64,000 nt of DNA from Azovibrio restrictus DSM 23866 (GCF_000429665.1 NZ_AUCH01000008.1:1-64000); one strand, 5' to 3'; counted from the first letter of the stretch, positions 35,363 to 46,878 are shown. Notes: generated by a model not told the origin, from the letters alone. A program made the numbers and translations.

Positions 35363-37123
35363 ATGTCGTCCTCCGTTGCCTACCATCTCTGCCCCCGGCA
35401 CCCCGAAGCCCATCTGTTCGACGTGTGTTGCGAGGTCAGGCAGCCGCACCCGGAGGGGCAGGTGTTCACCCTGCCTGCCTGGATTCCCGGCAGCTACATG
35501 ATCCGGGAGTTCGCCCGCCACATCGTCAGCATCCGGGCCGAAGCCAACGGCCGGCCCGTGACTCTGGAAAAACTGGACAAGGCCAGCTGGCGGGCCGCCC
35601 CCTGTCAGGGCCCCCTGACCGTGAGCTACCAGGTCTATGCCTGGGATCTCTCGGTGCGGGCCGCCCATCTGGACCGCAGCCACGCCTTCTGCAACGGCAC
35701 CAGCCTGTTCCTGCGCCCCCGGGGGCTGGAACAGCTGCCCTGCCAGGTGCACATCGAACCGCCGCCGGGGGAGGACTACCAGGACTGGCAGCTGGCCACC
35801 TCCCTGCCCCGGGACGGGGCTGCCCCCTGGGGATTCGGCCGCTACCGGGCCGACAGCTACGAGGACCTGGTGGATCACCCCATGGAGATGGGCCGCTTCG
35901 AGCGGGTGGATTTCAGCGTCTGTGGCGTACCCCACCATCTGGTGCTCACCGGCCAGTCCCGTTTCCACCGGGAGCGCCTGGCCCGGGACCTGGAAACCCT
36001 GTGCTGCTGGCAGATGGAACTGTACGGTCCGCCCCGGCTGGAGGAGCCCTACCTGTTCCTGGTCATGGCCGTGGGCTCCGGCTACGGGGGGCTGGAGCAC
36101 CGCAGTTCCACCGCCCTGATCTGCGACCGCAGCGACCTGCCGCCGCCGGGGCTGGCCGACGGGGACTACCCGGAAGGCTACGTGCGCTTCCTGGGGCTGT
36201 GCAGCCATGAGTATTTCCACCGCTGGAACGTGAAGCGCATCCGTCCGGCGGCCTTCCTGGACCAGGACCTGGGCAGCGAGGCCTATACCCGGCTGCTGTG
36301 GCTGTTCGAAGGCTTCACTTCCTACTACGACGACCTGTGCTTGGTGCGGTCCGGGGTGATTTCCGAAACCGCCTACCTGGGCCTGCTGGGCAAGACCCTG
36401 ACCCAGGTCCAGAAGGGGCCCGGGCGCCGGGTCCAGAGCCTGGCCGACTCTTCCTTCGACGCCTGGATCAAGTACTACCGCCAGGACGAGAACACCCCCA
36501 ATGCCGTGGTCAGCTACTACACCAAGGGCGCCCTGGTGGCCCTGTGCCTGGACCTGGCCCTGCGCCACGGCAGCGGCGGGACCTGCAGTCTGGACACCCT
36601 GATGCAGGAACTGTGGCGGGATTGCGGCGCCGGCCGGGGTCTGGAGGAGGAGGAAATCTTTGCCCGGGTGGCGGCCCTGGGCGGCCCGGCCCTGGGGCGC
36701 TGGCTGCGGGCTGCGGTGAGCGGTACCGAAGAGCTGCCCCTGGCCCGGCACCTGGGCCGCTTCGGCGTCCGCCTAGACTGGGAGGCGGAAACCCGCCTGC
36801 CCTGGCTGGGGCTGCGCCTGGGCAGCGAAACCGGCGAAGCCCGGGTGAGCCATGTGCTGTCCGGCTCCCCCGCCGAGCAGGCCGGGCTGGCGGCGGGGGA
36901 CATCCTGGTGGCCCTGGGCGGCGGCCGGGTCACCCGGCAGAACCTGGACACCCTGCTGGCGGGCCTGACGCCCGGGGAGCCGGTCAGCTGCCACTACTTC
37001 CGCCACGACCTGCTCGCCGTCACCCCCCTGGTGCCCCAGGCGCCGCCGGCGGAAAAAGCCGTGCTGACGCCGCTCCGGGGCGGTGCCGCCCGGCGCCGGG
37101 CCTGGCTGGGGAGCCCGGCATGA
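35363..37123 (+). CDS. M61-family metallopeptidase with PDZ domain
   Basis: A 586-residue peptidase of the glycyl aminopeptidase family. The N-terminal domain (1-200) is a beta-rich M61 N-domain; the zinc site is HEYFH (in LCSHEYFHRWN) with the downstream glutamate in WLFEGFTSYY; a PDZ domain (about 490-570, GSPAEQAGLAAGDILVALGG) follows. It has no signal peptide that I can see. It overlaps the cupin gene by 4 bases, starting a coupled four-gene run. Confidence 0.9.
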   Translation: MSSSVAYHLCPRHPEAHLFDVCCEVRQPHPEGQVFTLPAWIPGSYMIREFARHIVSIRAEANGRPVTLEKLDKASWRAAPCQGPLTVSYQVYAWDLSVRAAHLDRSHAFCNGTSLFLRPRGLEQLPCQVHIEPPPGEDYQDWQLATSLPRDGAAPWGFGRYRADSYEDLVDHPMEMGRFERVDFSVCGVPHHLVLTGQSRFHRERLARDLETLCCWQMELYGPPRLEEPYLFLVMAVGSGYGGLEHRSSTALICDRSDLPPPGLADGDYPEGYVRFLGLCSHEYFHRWNVKRIRPAAFLDQDLGSEAYTRLLWLFEGFTSYYDDLCLVRSGVISETAYLGLLGKTLTQVQKGPGRRVQSLADSSFDAWIKYYRQDENTPNAVVSYYTKGALVALCLDLALRHGSGGTCSLDTLMQELWRDCGAGRGLEEEEIFARVAALGGPALGRWLRAAVSGTEELPLARHLGRFGVRLDWEAETRLPWLGLRLGSETGEARVSHVLSGSPAEQAGLAAGDILVALGGGRVTRQNLDTLLAGLTPGEPVSCHYFRHDLLAVTPLVPQAPPAEKAVLTPLRGGAARRRAWLGSPA

Positions 37124-37491
37124 CGGCCATCATCCATTTCTCCACGGCCCAGGCCGAAGCCAGCCTGGACCATCCCCGCCCGGAGCGGCTGCTCTCGGCC
37201 CACAACCCGGCCCGCCTGACCCGCAATTTCTACACCCACGCCAGCGGCGCCCTGAGTGCCGGGGAGTGGTGCTGCGAACCCGGGCGCTGGCGTATTGCCT
37301 TTGCCGCCGGCAAGGCGGAATATTTCCATGTCCTGGAAGGACGGCTGAGCATAGCGGATGAATCCGGCCTGGCCGTGCATTTCCGGGCCGGGGAGGGCGG
37401 GGTGATACCCGCCGGCTTCACCGGGGTATTCACCGTGCACGAGGCAGTGCGCAAGCACTACGTGGTATTCGAACTGGGAGACGCGCAATGA
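37120..37491 (+). CDS. cupin domain protein (DUF861-like)
   Basis: A 123-residue single cupin barrel. GEWCCEPGRWRIAFAAGKAEYFHVLEGRLSI and VIPAGFTGVFTVHE form the two halves; the pattern recalls the DUF861 (EutQ-like) group. It probably binds a small ligand or metal, unidentified. ATGA overlaps at both ends with the peptidase and response regulator genes make it part of a coupled operon. Confidence 0.82.
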   Translation: MTAIIHFSTAQAEASLDHPRPERLLSAHNPARLTRNFYTHASGALSAGEWCCEPGRWRIAFAAGKAEYFHVLEGRLSIADESGLAVHFRAGEGGVIPAGFTGVFTVHEAVRKHYVVFELGDAQ

Positions 37492-38612
37492 CGGCCCGCA
37501 TCGCCATAGTGGAAGACGATCCCGTCCTGGGGCTCCTGCTCCAGGAACTGCTGGCGGAATCCCATGCCCCGGCCCTGTTTGCCGACGGTGAAGCCTTCCT
37601 GGCAGCCCCGGGGCCCTGGGATCTGGTGCTGCTCGACATCGAGATGCCGGGACTGGATGGCTACGAGACCTGCCGCCGCCTGCGGGCCGGGTTCGAGCAC
37701 GCCGACGTGCCGGTGATGTTCGTCTCCATCCACGACACCCCGGAAGCCCGCATTGCCGCCTACAAGGCCGGGGGCGACGATTTTCTGTTGAAGCCGGTGG
37801 CCGATGACGAGCTGCGTCACAAGGTGGAGCTGATCCTGCGCCAGCAGCGGCGTCAGCAGGACCTGGCGGCCATGTCCAGCGCTGCCCAGCAAGCCGCCTT
37901 TTCCGCCATGTCCACCATGGGGGAGCTGGGCGCGGTGCTGGAATTCATGCGCGCCAGCTTTGCCTGCAACGACTATGACAGCCTGGCCCGGGCCCTGATC
38001 CAGTCCATGGGGGCCTACGGCCTGCGGGGCGGCGTGCAGGTGCGGGGGGCGGCGGGCTGCGTCAGCCTCACCAACGACGGGGAGCCCGGGCGGCCCCTGG
38101 AAGTCTCCATCCTGGAAAACATGCGCCACATGGGCCGCATCGTGGAGTTCCGCTCCCGGGCCGTGCTCAACTACGAACATGCCTCCCTGCTGGTGCAGAA
38201 CCTGCCCCTGGACGACCCGGACAAGGTGGGGCGCCTGCGCGACCACCTGGCTCTGCTGGTGGAAGCGGCCGATGCCCGGGTGGCCGGCCTCGATGCTGCG
38301 GCGACCCTCAACCGGCAGCAGCATGGCATCGAGCACGTGCTGGGGGGCATCCGCGACTCGGCCCAGCAGCTCACCCGCTTTCTCGGCCGCAACCGGGAAC
38401 AGACCCGCAGCATCATGCTCGATCTCATGGCCCAGCTGGAACACGCCTTTGCGGTCCTGGGCCTGACCCCGGAGCAGGAGGCCATGATCGCCGAGAAGGT
38501 GCAGCTGGCCACCAGCGAGGCCCTGGAACTGTTCGACGAAGCCGAGGACATTGAGGCGGACCTGTCCGATGTGGTGGAAAAACTGGAAACCCTGGCCCGG
38601 AGCGCCCCATGA
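37488..38612 (+). CDS. response regulator with uncharacterised output domain
   Basis: A 374-residue protein. Residues 1-120 are a receiver domain with acidic Asp10/Asp11, the phospho-acceptor Asp50 (VLLDIEMPG), Ser80 and Lys102 (LLKPVAD). The remaining 250 residues match no domain I know: a region of mixed strands and helices (about 140-265, possibly GAF-like), then a long helical region rich in Glu and Leu (IEADLSDVVEKLETLA). No DNA-binding or GGDEF/EAL motif is visible. The partner may be the Hpt protein encoded just downstream. Confidence 0.8.
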   Translation: MTARIAIVEDDPVLGLLLQELLAESHAPALFADGEAFLAAPGPWDLVLLDIEMPGLDGYETCRRLRAGFEHADVPVMFVSIHDTPEARIAAYKAGGDDFLLKPVADDELRHKVELILRQQRRQQDLAAMSSAAQQAAFSAMSTMGELGAVLEFMRASFACNDYDSLARALIQSMGAYGLRGGVQVRGAAGCVSLTNDGEPGRPLEVSILENMRHMGRIVEFRSRAVLNYEHASLLVQNLPLDDPDKVGRLRDHLALLVEAADARVAGLDAAATLNRQQHGIEHVLGGIRDSAQQLTRFLGRNREQTRSIMLDLMAQLEHAFAVLGLTPEQEAMIAEKVQLATSEALELFDEAEDIEADLSDVVEKLETLARSAP

Positions 38613-39484
38613 ACGAAGCCCTGCCCCTGCTGGATACGGAAGCCGCCCTGGGCCGCATTCGCGGCAAGACCGACCTGTACCGCCGCCTGCTGGAGCAGGC
38701 CGAGCCCCATCGCCAGGCCGGCACCCTGGCCCTGACGGCCCGGGCGGAGGCCGACTGGCCCGGACTGCTCCAGATCGGGCACCGGCTGGCCGGCGTGGCG
38801 GCTTCCCTGGGGGCCGTACGGTTGGCCGCCGCGGCCCGGGAGCTGGAGCAGCTGGCTGGCGCGGGAGACCCGGGCGAGGCGCCCCTGGCGGCCTTCGTCC
38901 AGACCCTGGAGCAGACCTTTGCCGCCATCGACGCCCATCTGGGCCGGCAGCTGGCGCCCTGCTGCACCGGGGAACCCTGGTGCCAGGTGCGTCAGACCGT
39001 GCAGATGCTGGAACTGGCGGCAGCCCAGATACATGTGGCCATGCGTGACAGCAACCTGTCCGTGGAAGCCCTGATGGGGGCCTTCGGCACCATGGCGGAG
39101 CGGCTGCAGCGGCTGGAATCCCGGCTCCAGGCCAGTGCCGGGGACGAGGCCCTGGGGGCGGAAATGCATCAGGTGAGCAGCGCCATGGACGAAGCCCTGG
39201 TGGCCCTGCAGTTCTACGACCGCCTGGCGCAGCGGCTGGAACACGTGGAACACGGCCTGGACCACCTGGCGGCCCTGTTGGCCGATGCCGGGCAGCGGGG
39301 TGCGCTCCAGGCCTGGGAGGCGCTGCAGGAGGAAATCCGCAGCCGTTACACCACCGAGGAGGAGCGCATCATGTTCGCTTCGGTGATGGGGGGCATGTCC
39401 GTGGCCGAGGCCGTGGCCCACTACAAGGACACCGTGCTGACCCGGACCGGCAACGACGGCCGGGCCGAGGTGGAACTGTTCTGA
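38609..39484 (+). CDS. Hpt domain protein with helical C-terminal domain
   Basis: A 291-residue protein. Residues 45-110 form an Hpt helix bundle with the phospho-accepting His58 in IGHRLAG. The C-terminal 150 residues are helical and contain DEALVALQFYDRLAQRLEHVEHGLDHL, similar in style to small chemotaxis-like or phosphatase helical bundles. It overlaps the response regulator gene by 4 bases and probably transfers phosphate to it. No sensor kinase is adjacent. An input kinase must be elsewhere. Confidence 0.78.
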   Translation: MNEALPLLDTEAALGRIRGKTDLYRRLLEQAEPHRQAGTLALTARAEADWPGLLQIGHRLAGVAASLGAVRLAAAARELEQLAGAGDPGEAPLAAFVQTLEQTFAAIDAHLGRQLAPCCTGEPWCQVRQTVQMLELAAAQIHVAMRDSNLSVEALMGAFGTMAERLQRLESRLQASAGDEALGAEMHQVSSAMDEALVALQFYDRLAQRLEHVEHGLDHLAALLADAGQRGALQAWEALQEEIRSRYTTEEERIMFASVMGGMSVAEAVAHYKDTVLTRTGNDGRAEVELF

Positions 39485-39511
39485 GTCTGGCCTGGCGGGG
39501 TTTGCCGCCGT

Positions 39512-39865
39512 TCAGGCCCGGGGATCGGTTGCGAAATCGGCGGCGGCTTCCCAGAGGATGCGGCTTTCCTTCCGGGCGGCGGCCGTGCGCCGCAGCATGT
39601 TGATCAGGGGCCAGGCCCGCTGCTTCAGGCCCACCGGGCGGGCCATGGGCGGAATCTCCGCTTCTTCTTCCTCATCGGGCAGCTGTTCCCCGGCGCTGCC
39701 CTGTTCCACGTGACGTTCCAGGGCTTGTGCCGCCAGCAGCATTTCCCCCTGGGTGATCACGCCCCGGGCCAGGCATTCCTTGCCCATGGCCTGGAGCAGG
39801 GGACGGGCCACGTCGGCCATCATCACCATTTCCCCGGTCTCGCTGGATATGAATTTCACCAACAT
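39512..39865 (-). CDS. DUF1840 family protein
   Basis: A 117-residue protein starting LVKFISSETGEMVMMADVARPLLQAMGKE, which matches DUF1840, a small proteobacterial family of unknown function. The central part is acidic (DEEEEAEIPP) and the last part (ARKESRILWEAAADF) is a helix. The ATG at 39865 is preferred over the more distal in-frame ATG because it starts the conserved segment and follows a GGAGGG. Convergent with the Hpt gene. Confidence 0.82.
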   Translation of the reverse strand: MLVKFISSETGEMVMMADVARPLLQAMGKECLARGVITQGEMLLAAQALERHVEQGSAGEQLPDEEEEAEIPPMARPVGLKQRAWPLINMLRRTAAARKESRILWEAAADFATDPRA

Positions 39866-39964
39866 GGTCTGCCCTCCTGAAGTAAGCATGTGAGTGTAGG
39901 TGATTCCCTTGAAGCTTGCCGGACCCTGATGCAGAATGGCCCACTATGCTTGGGGGGAGGCATG

Positions 39965-40609
39965 ATGGATCCACATTTCAATAATAATTTCGTACCCGTG
40001 GTCGCCGATGAGCTGGAGCAATTGATCCTGCAGGAGATTGCCCGGCGGGTGCGGGTCAGTGCTGCGCCGCAGGTCCTGGACCTGCCCGCCGGGGATGGCC
40101 GCCACGCGGCGGCCATGGCCCGCCTGGGGGCCCAGGTGCTGGCTGCGGATCAGGCCGGGCGGGAGGCCAGCGTGCGCGGCCGGGCCCTGGCCGAGGGGCT
40201 GGCAGACCAGGTGGATTTCCTGGCCTGCGAACTGGGCGGCGGGCGTCTGCCGGAAGGACCCTTCGACCTGGTGTTCTGCCATCACGGTATTCACCGCCTG
40301 CCCTACCCGGAAGCCCGCCAGGTGGTGCGCGCCCTGCTCCGTTCCCTGCGCATCGGCGGCAAGCTCTTCATCTCCGCCTACGGCCTGCACTCCGCCCTGG
40401 GCGAGGGCTACGCGGACTACGAGCAGGAGGTGGAGCAGCGCTTCGCCCATCTGGCACCGGCCCAGGCCCGCTGTTACAACATCGACGGCCCCGTCTGTCT
40501 CTATACCGAACGCAACCTGGTGACCCTGCTGTTCGAAGCCGGCGGCAGCGTGCTGCGCAGCTTCACCTCCACCCACGGCACCGTCAAGAGCGTGGCCGTG
40601 CGGGTCTGA
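39965..40609 (+). CDS. SAM-dependent methyltransferase-like protein
   Basis: A 214-residue class I methyltransferase fold with VLDLPAGDGRHAAAMARLGAQVLAAD as SAM-binding segment, FDLVFCHHGIHRLPY as motif IV and LRIGGKLFISAYG as post-motif. The substrate is unknown. Two adjacent ATGs are possible; the second (39965) has the better distance to GGAGG. The ROK kinase gene starts 3 bases after the stop, so the two are an operon. Confidence 0.8.
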   Translation: MDPHFNNNFVPVVADELEQLILQEIARRVRVSAAPQVLDLPAGDGRHAAAMARLGAQVLAADQAGREASVRGRALAEGLADQVDFLACELGGGRLPEGPFDLVFCHHGIHRLPYPEARQVVRALLRSLRIGGKLFISAYGLHSALGEGYADYEQEVEQRFAHLAPAQARCYNIDGPVCLYTERNLVTLLFEAGGSVLRSFTSTHGTVKSVAVRV

Positions 40610-40612
40610 ACC

Positions 40613-41518
40613 ATGCGCCTGGGCATAGACCTGGGCGGCACCAAGATCGAGGTGCTGGCCCTGGGCGCCGACGGCAGGGAGCTGCTGCGCCGCCGGATCG
40701 CCACCCCCCAGGGGGATTACCCGGCCACCCTGGGCGCCATCACCACCCTGGTGCGGCAGGCGGAAGGGGAGCTGGGCTGCCGGGGTTCGGTGGGGGTGGG
40801 CATACCCGGCGCCCTGTCACTGGCCACCGGCCTCGTCAAGAATGCCAACTCCGTCTGCCTGATCGGCAAGCCCCTGCAGCAGGACCTGGAAAACTGCCTG
40901 GAGCGCCCCGTGCGGCTGGCCAACGACGCCAACTGCTTCACCCTGTCCGAAGCCGCAGATGGGGCGGCGGCGGGAGCGCGGCTGGTGTTCGGGGTGATCC
41001 TGGGCACCGGCGTCGGGGGCGGCCTGGTCTGGAACGGGCAAGTCTGGCCGGGTGCCAACGCCATTGCCGGCGAGTGGGGGCACAACCCCCTGCCGGGGGA
41101 AACGGAGGCGCCGCCCTGCTACTGCGGCCGCCGGGGCTGCGTCGAAACCTGGCTGAGCGGCCCCGGTCTGGCGGCGGACCATCAGCGGGCCGGCAATCCA
41201 GCCCTGAGCCCGGAGCAGATCGTGGCCGGTGCCGCCGCGGGCCACCCGGCCTGCGAAGCCACCCTGCAGCGCTACGAGGCGCGTCTGGCCCGGGCCCTGG
41301 CCGGGGTCATCAACATCGTGGACCCGGACGTGATCGTCCTGGGCGGCGGCCTCTCCCGGCTGGCCCGGCTCTACGAACGGGTGCCCCGTCTGTGGGGGGC
41401 GGCGGTCTTTTCCGACAGCGTCAGCACCCGTCTGGTGCCGCCCCGGCACGGGGATTCCTCCGGGGTCCGGGGCGCCGCCTGGCTGTGGGGGCCTGACGGG
41501 CCTGGGGGGGCCGGCTAG
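40613..41518 (+). CDS. ROK-family sugar kinase
   Basis: A 301-residue kinase of the Mak/NagK type. DLGGTKIEVLAL binds phosphate, FGVILGTGVGGGLV follows, and a CYCGRRGCVETW motif binds the structural zinc. The catalytic aspartate is in RLANDANCF. Likely substrates are fructose, mannose or N-acetylglucosamine; the sequence cannot separate these. It is co-transcribed with the methyltransferase. The last 4 bases overlap the converging gene. Confidence 0.88.
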   Translation: MRLGIDLGGTKIEVLALGADGRELLRRRIATPQGDYPATLGAITTLVRQAEGELGCRGSVGVGIPGALSLATGLVKNANSVCLIGKPLQQDLENCLERPVRLANDANCFTLSEAADGAAAGARLVFGVILGTGVGGGLVWNGQVWPGANAIAGEWGHNPLPGETEAPPCYCGRRGCVETWLSGPGLAADHQRAGNPALSPEQIVAGAAAGHPACEATLQRYEARLARALAGVINIVDPDVIVLGGGLSRLARLYERVPRLWGAAVFSDSVSTRLVPPRHGDSSGVRGAAWLWGPDGPGGAG

Positions 41519-42261
41519 GGCGGGTTCCCGGTTTCGGCCAGGATTTCGTCCAGCGTCTGGCGCAGCTGCCCCGAAGCCTGTGTCCGGCGGGCCTCGGCGA
41601 TCTCGGCCACGCGCCGATGCTGGCGGATGTTGGCGCTCAGGGACCACCTGGCGGCGCCCTTCAACAGCAGGATGCGGACGCTATCCGGGGCCCCCCGCTC
41701 CGGGTCGGGCAGGCCCAGGACTCCGATGATGCGTTCGACCGGCAGCTCGGCACCGGTGGCCATGAAGGTGGCCCAGAGCATGTCCAGGTCGCCCGGGTGC
41801 TCGGGGTTGCGGGCCAGGGGATCATGGAGCCTGGCGCCCAGGACCTTCTGCCTGTCCGCTTCGTCCAGGCCCAGGATCTTCCCTATGCATTCCTCCTGGA
41901 CCGGGCTCCCGGCGTTGCGGAAGGCCCAGCCCAGGTAGGCCTTGTGGGCGGAGGGCAGGGCAGACAGCTCCCGGCACCAGGGCAGACCCCGCTCCGGGTT
42001 GTCCTGGATCAGGCGGGAGATGAAGATCATCAGCGGGAAGCGGGCCGAGGGCTTGTCGAAGGCGCCTGCTGCCGCCGCGTCCTTCACCCAGGCGGGCAGC
42101 TTCCCGGGGTCCGGGTGCTCGTAGTAATGGGCCATCCATTCCCCCACCTGTTGCAGCTCTTCCCGGGCCAGGCCCGGGCCGTTCAGGCCCAGCAGGCCGA
42201 CGGCCAGGATCAGGAGGGAAAGCAGGCGGCGCGGCCGGGATTTGCTATTGAACGCAGGCAT
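41515..42261 (-). CDS. secreted hypothetical protein
   Basis: A 248-residue protein with an N-terminal signal anchor or signal peptide (LLSLLILAVGLLGLNGPGLAREE). The rest is helical and repetitive in style, with Trp and Pro motifs such as GLPWCREL and YLGWAFRNAG, and two cysteines. No family is recognised. The repeat-like helical pattern could be a protein-binding scaffold. It starts 10 bases after the VOC gene stop, likely an operon. Confidence 0.65.
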   Translation of the reverse strand: MPAFNSKSRPRRLLSLLILAVGLLGLNGPGLAREELQQVGEWMAHYYEHPDPGKLPAWVKDAAAAGAFDKPSARFPLMIFISRLIQDNPERGLPWCRELSALPSAHKAYLGWAFRNAGSPVQEECIGKILGLDEADRQKVLGARLHDPLARNPEHPGDLDMLWATFMATGAELPVERIIGVLGLPDPERGAPDSVRILLLKGAARWSLSANIRQHRRVAEIAEARRTQASGQLRQTLDEILAETGNPP

Positions 42262-42271
42262 GGTGGGGAAC

Positions 42272-42664
42272 TCAGCGTTTGGTGGTGGTGCAGATTTCTA
42301 CCAGGGTGCCATCCGGGCAGCGGATGAAGGAGACCCGCTGGCCCCAGGGCGTGTCCCGGGGGGCGGTCAGCCCGATGGCGCCGCAGGCCAGGGCCCGGCG
42401 GTAGGCCCCTTCCACATCGTCGGTGAACAGACCGATTTCCACACCCAGGGGTTGCGACCCTTCCCGAGCGGCGCGATAGCCTTCTGGAAGCAGGTCCGCC
42501 ATCAGGGAGTGGGCGGCAAAGGCCAGGGCGGTGGCGCCGGTATCCAGCTCGCCGTAACAGCCGGTGGGGTCGATGAACCTGGCCTGCAGGCCGAAGGCCT
42601 GTTCGAAGAACGCCAGGGATTCCCGGACATCCTCCACGTAGATGATGGTGTAACCGAATTGCAT
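42272..42664 (-). CDS. VOC-family glyoxalase-like protein
   Basis: A 130-residue vicinal-oxygen-chelate protein: two beta-alpha-beta units, QFGYTIIYVEDVRESLAFFEQAFG and GVEIGLFTDDVEGAYRRALACGA, with the typical VSFIRCPDGTLVEI end. Such proteins act as dioxygenases, isomerases or antibiotic-binding proteins; the substrate is unknown. It would form a homodimer. It is upstream of the secreted hypothetical gene. Confidence 0.85.
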   Translation of the reverse strand: MQFGYTIIYVEDVRESLAFFEQAFGLQARFIDPTGCYGELDTGATALAFAAHSLMADLLPEGYRAAREGSQPLGVEIGLFTDDVEGAYRRALACGAIGLTAPRDTPWGQRVSFIRCPDGTLVEICTTTKR

Positions 42665-43016
42665 GGTGTCAGCCGCGGGTGATGGAGACTGGCATCCTGC
42701 CGCGTATCGTGGGGCATATCAAGCTGGCATCGGGCCTGTATCGGGCCGGTCCGCCGGGGCGGTTCCGCCAGCGTTTCTGCGCTGCTCCTTCCTGGCGCAG
42801 GCGCTCGGGGTTGGGGATTGAGGCGCCTGCCAGTGGGGTCAGTGGGGGCCGGGTCTGTCTGCCGTCCAGCTGCAAATCAGGATTCCCTGATACCAATTCC
42901 GGCGCTTCGGTCCTAAACTTGCCAATAGAATATTTCTGGCTGCCGCCGCAGCAGGATATTTTCTCGTCCGTGCCCTTCGCCTTCCAAGGAAAAGTCCGTT
43001 TTTCAGGAGATTGACG
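42665..43016. promoter_or_regulatory. intergenic promoter region before the chemoreceptor
   Basis: This 352-base stretch holds no open frame that I support. It contains a short perfect inverted repeat ATCAGG-ATTC-CCTGAT at 42876-42891 that may be an operator, and a more AT-rich patch near 42905-42935 that could hold the promoter of the chemoreceptor. I did not find a convincing flagellar sigma-28 site. Confidence 0.35.
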
Positions 43017-44648
43017 ATGCCCTCTTTTGCTCAGATGCGGGTCCGTACCAGGCTGGTGGTGTCAGGACTCATCGTTCTTCTAGGGCTGGTCTTGAGTGCC
43101 GGCTACACCCTGTGGCAGATCCGCACGGATGCACTGGCGGCCCATGATGTGCGGATCAGGAACCTCGTCGAGGTCTCCAGAGGCATCGTCGCCCACTATC
43201 AGAAACTGGAAGCCGGGCAGAAGCTCTCCCGGGAAGAAGCCCAGCTCCAGGCCCGGGAGGCGCTGCGCAGCCCCCGCTTCGGGGCGGATGACTACTTCTT
43301 CATCTACGACTACGAGGGGCGGGCCCTGATGGTGGCGGGGGCGCCCAAGATCGAAGGCCAGGTGATGCTCGGCAATACCGACAAGAAGGGCTTCAAGCTC
43401 TGGGACCGGTTTGTCGAGATCGGCAAGGGGCCGGGCCAGGGCTACACGGATTACTGGTTTCCCCGGGCCGGGCAGACCGAGCCCAAGCCGAAGCGGGCCT
43501 ATCTCCTGAGCGTTCCCGAGTGGCAATGGATCATCGGCACCGGGGTTTACGTCGATGACGTTGATGAGATGGTGAAGCAGGCCGCACTACGCTACGGCTT
43601 GCTGTCGTTCCTGATACTGGCGGTGGTGGCGGCGGTTCTGGTCATGGTGTCGCGCAGCATCGTCATGCAGCTGGGGGGCGAGCCGGCCACGGCCATAGCG
43701 CTCATGTCCCGGGCCGCTGCCGGGGACCTGACCGTGGATGTGCAATCCACGGCCAAGGGCAGCATCATGGATTCCGCCGCAGCCATGCTCGGCTCGATCC
43801 GGCAGATGGTGGGGGAAATCGGCCAGGGCTCGCTGCGGCTTGCCTCGGGGGCGGAACAGATCGGCAATGCCTCCCGGGAGGTGGCCATCGCCTCCCAGCG
43901 GCAGTCTGAAGCCACCTCGTCGATGGCGGCCGCGATTGAAGAGATGACCGTCAGCATCAATCACATTTCCGATCGTGCCCGGGATACCCAGGCCAGTTCC
44001 TCCAGCTCGGTCGCCTTGTCGGAGGAGGGCTTTGCCCGGATTCAGGCGGCCAGTCAGGGAATCAACGCCATCGCCCGGACCGTCAGCGATGCCTCGGACC
44101 GGATCGGAAAACTGGAGGATGGGGCCAACCGGATCTCTTCCATCGCCAGCGTGATCAAGGACATCGCCGGCCAGACCAATCTGCTGGCCCTCAATGCGGC
44201 CATCGAGGCGGCGCGGGCCGGTGAGCAGGGCCGGGGTTTTGCGGTGGTGGCGGATGAAGTGCGCAAGCTGGCCGAGCGGACCTCGGCGGCGACGATAGAG
44301 ATCGAGCAGATGATTACCGGCATCCAGAACGACACGGTGGAGGTGGTGGGGGTCATGGGCGCGGTCCTGCCCCAGATCGAGGCTGGGGTGCGTGCCGCCG
44401 GGGAGGCTGCCGAGTCCCTGCAGCAGATCAAGGATGGCGCCCAATCGACGCTGCTCAGTGTGCGGGAAGTGGCCGAGGCCACGACCGAGCAGAGCCAGTC
44501 CAGCAACGCCATCGCCCAGGAGGTCGAGGCGATTGCCACGATGGTGGATGAAACCACCGCGGCCATGCAGTCCACCGCCGATACGGCCACGGAGCTGGAA
44601 AAGATTTCGGCGGAGCTGAGCGCCATGGTGCGCCGTTTCCGCTGCTGA
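43017..44648 (+). CDS. methyl-accepting chemotaxis protein with single Cache domain
   Basis: A 543-residue chemoreceptor. The first membrane helix (about 12-32) is followed by a roughly 150-residue periplasmic Cache domain (single, sCache_2 type; DDYFFIYDYEGRALMVAGAPKIEG, GYTDYWFPRAG) that usually binds small acids or pyruvate-like compounds, a second helix near 195, HAMP, and the signalling helices with DIAGQTNLLALNAAIEAARAGEQGRGFAVVADEVRKLAERT. There is no CheR-tether pentapeptide. The ATG at 43017 is preferred over a TTG 6 bases upstream because AGGAG is better placed. Confidence 0.93.
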   Translation: MPSFAQMRVRTRLVVSGLIVLLGLVLSAGYTLWQIRTDALAAHDVRIRNLVEVSRGIVAHYQKLEAGQKLSREEAQLQAREALRSPRFGADDYFFIYDYEGRALMVAGAPKIEGQVMLGNTDKKGFKLWDRFVEIGKGPGQGYTDYWFPRAGQTEPKPKRAYLLSVPEWQWIIGTGVYVDDVDEMVKQAALRYGLLSFLILAVVAAVLVMVSRSIVMQLGGEPATAIALMSRAAAGDLTVDVQSTAKGSIMDSAAAMLGSIRQMVGEIGQGSLRLASGAEQIGNASREVAIASQRQSEATSSMAAAIEEMTVSINHISDRARDTQASSSSSVALSEEGFARIQAASQGINAIARTVSDASDRIGKLEDGANRISSIASVIKDIAGQTNLLALNAAIEAARAGEQGRGFAVVADEVRKLAERTSAATIEIEQMITGIQNDTVEVVGVMGAVLPQIEAGVRAAGEAAESLQQIKDGAQSTLLSVREVAEATTEQSQSSNAIAQEVEAIATMVDETTAAMQSTADTATELEKISAELSAMVRRFRC

Positions 44649-44662
44649 GGGAGGTTTCCCCC

Positions 44663-46651
<1,989 letters not shown>

Positions 46652-46737
46652 GCTTAGCGAATTTCTTTCCAGTGGCTTCTTGGAAAACCCCTGTAACTAT
46701 CGGGGGTATCAGGACTTTTTGAGTTGTCCCCAAAAGC

Positions 46738-46758
46738 TGTGGATAACTTTGTGGATAG
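46738..46758. promoter_or_regulatory. pair of DnaA-box-like sites between hemE and priA
   Basis: TGTGGATAA at 46738-46746 is the exact complement of the R-box TTATCCACA; TGTGGATAG at 46750-46758 differs by one base. They lie 12 bases apart, about one helical turn, in the same orientation and in an AT-richer stretch. They could bind DnaA and control priA, or be chance. Confidence 0.5.
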
Positions 46759-46878
46759 AGGCTGGAGGAAAACGCTAAATGCCCCGCCCGTAAGGACTTT
46801 TCTTGCCCTGCCTAAAAACAGGGCTTAGGCAAAATCCTTTTAAAACAACAACATGAGTGATGTTACAGACTGTCAAGA

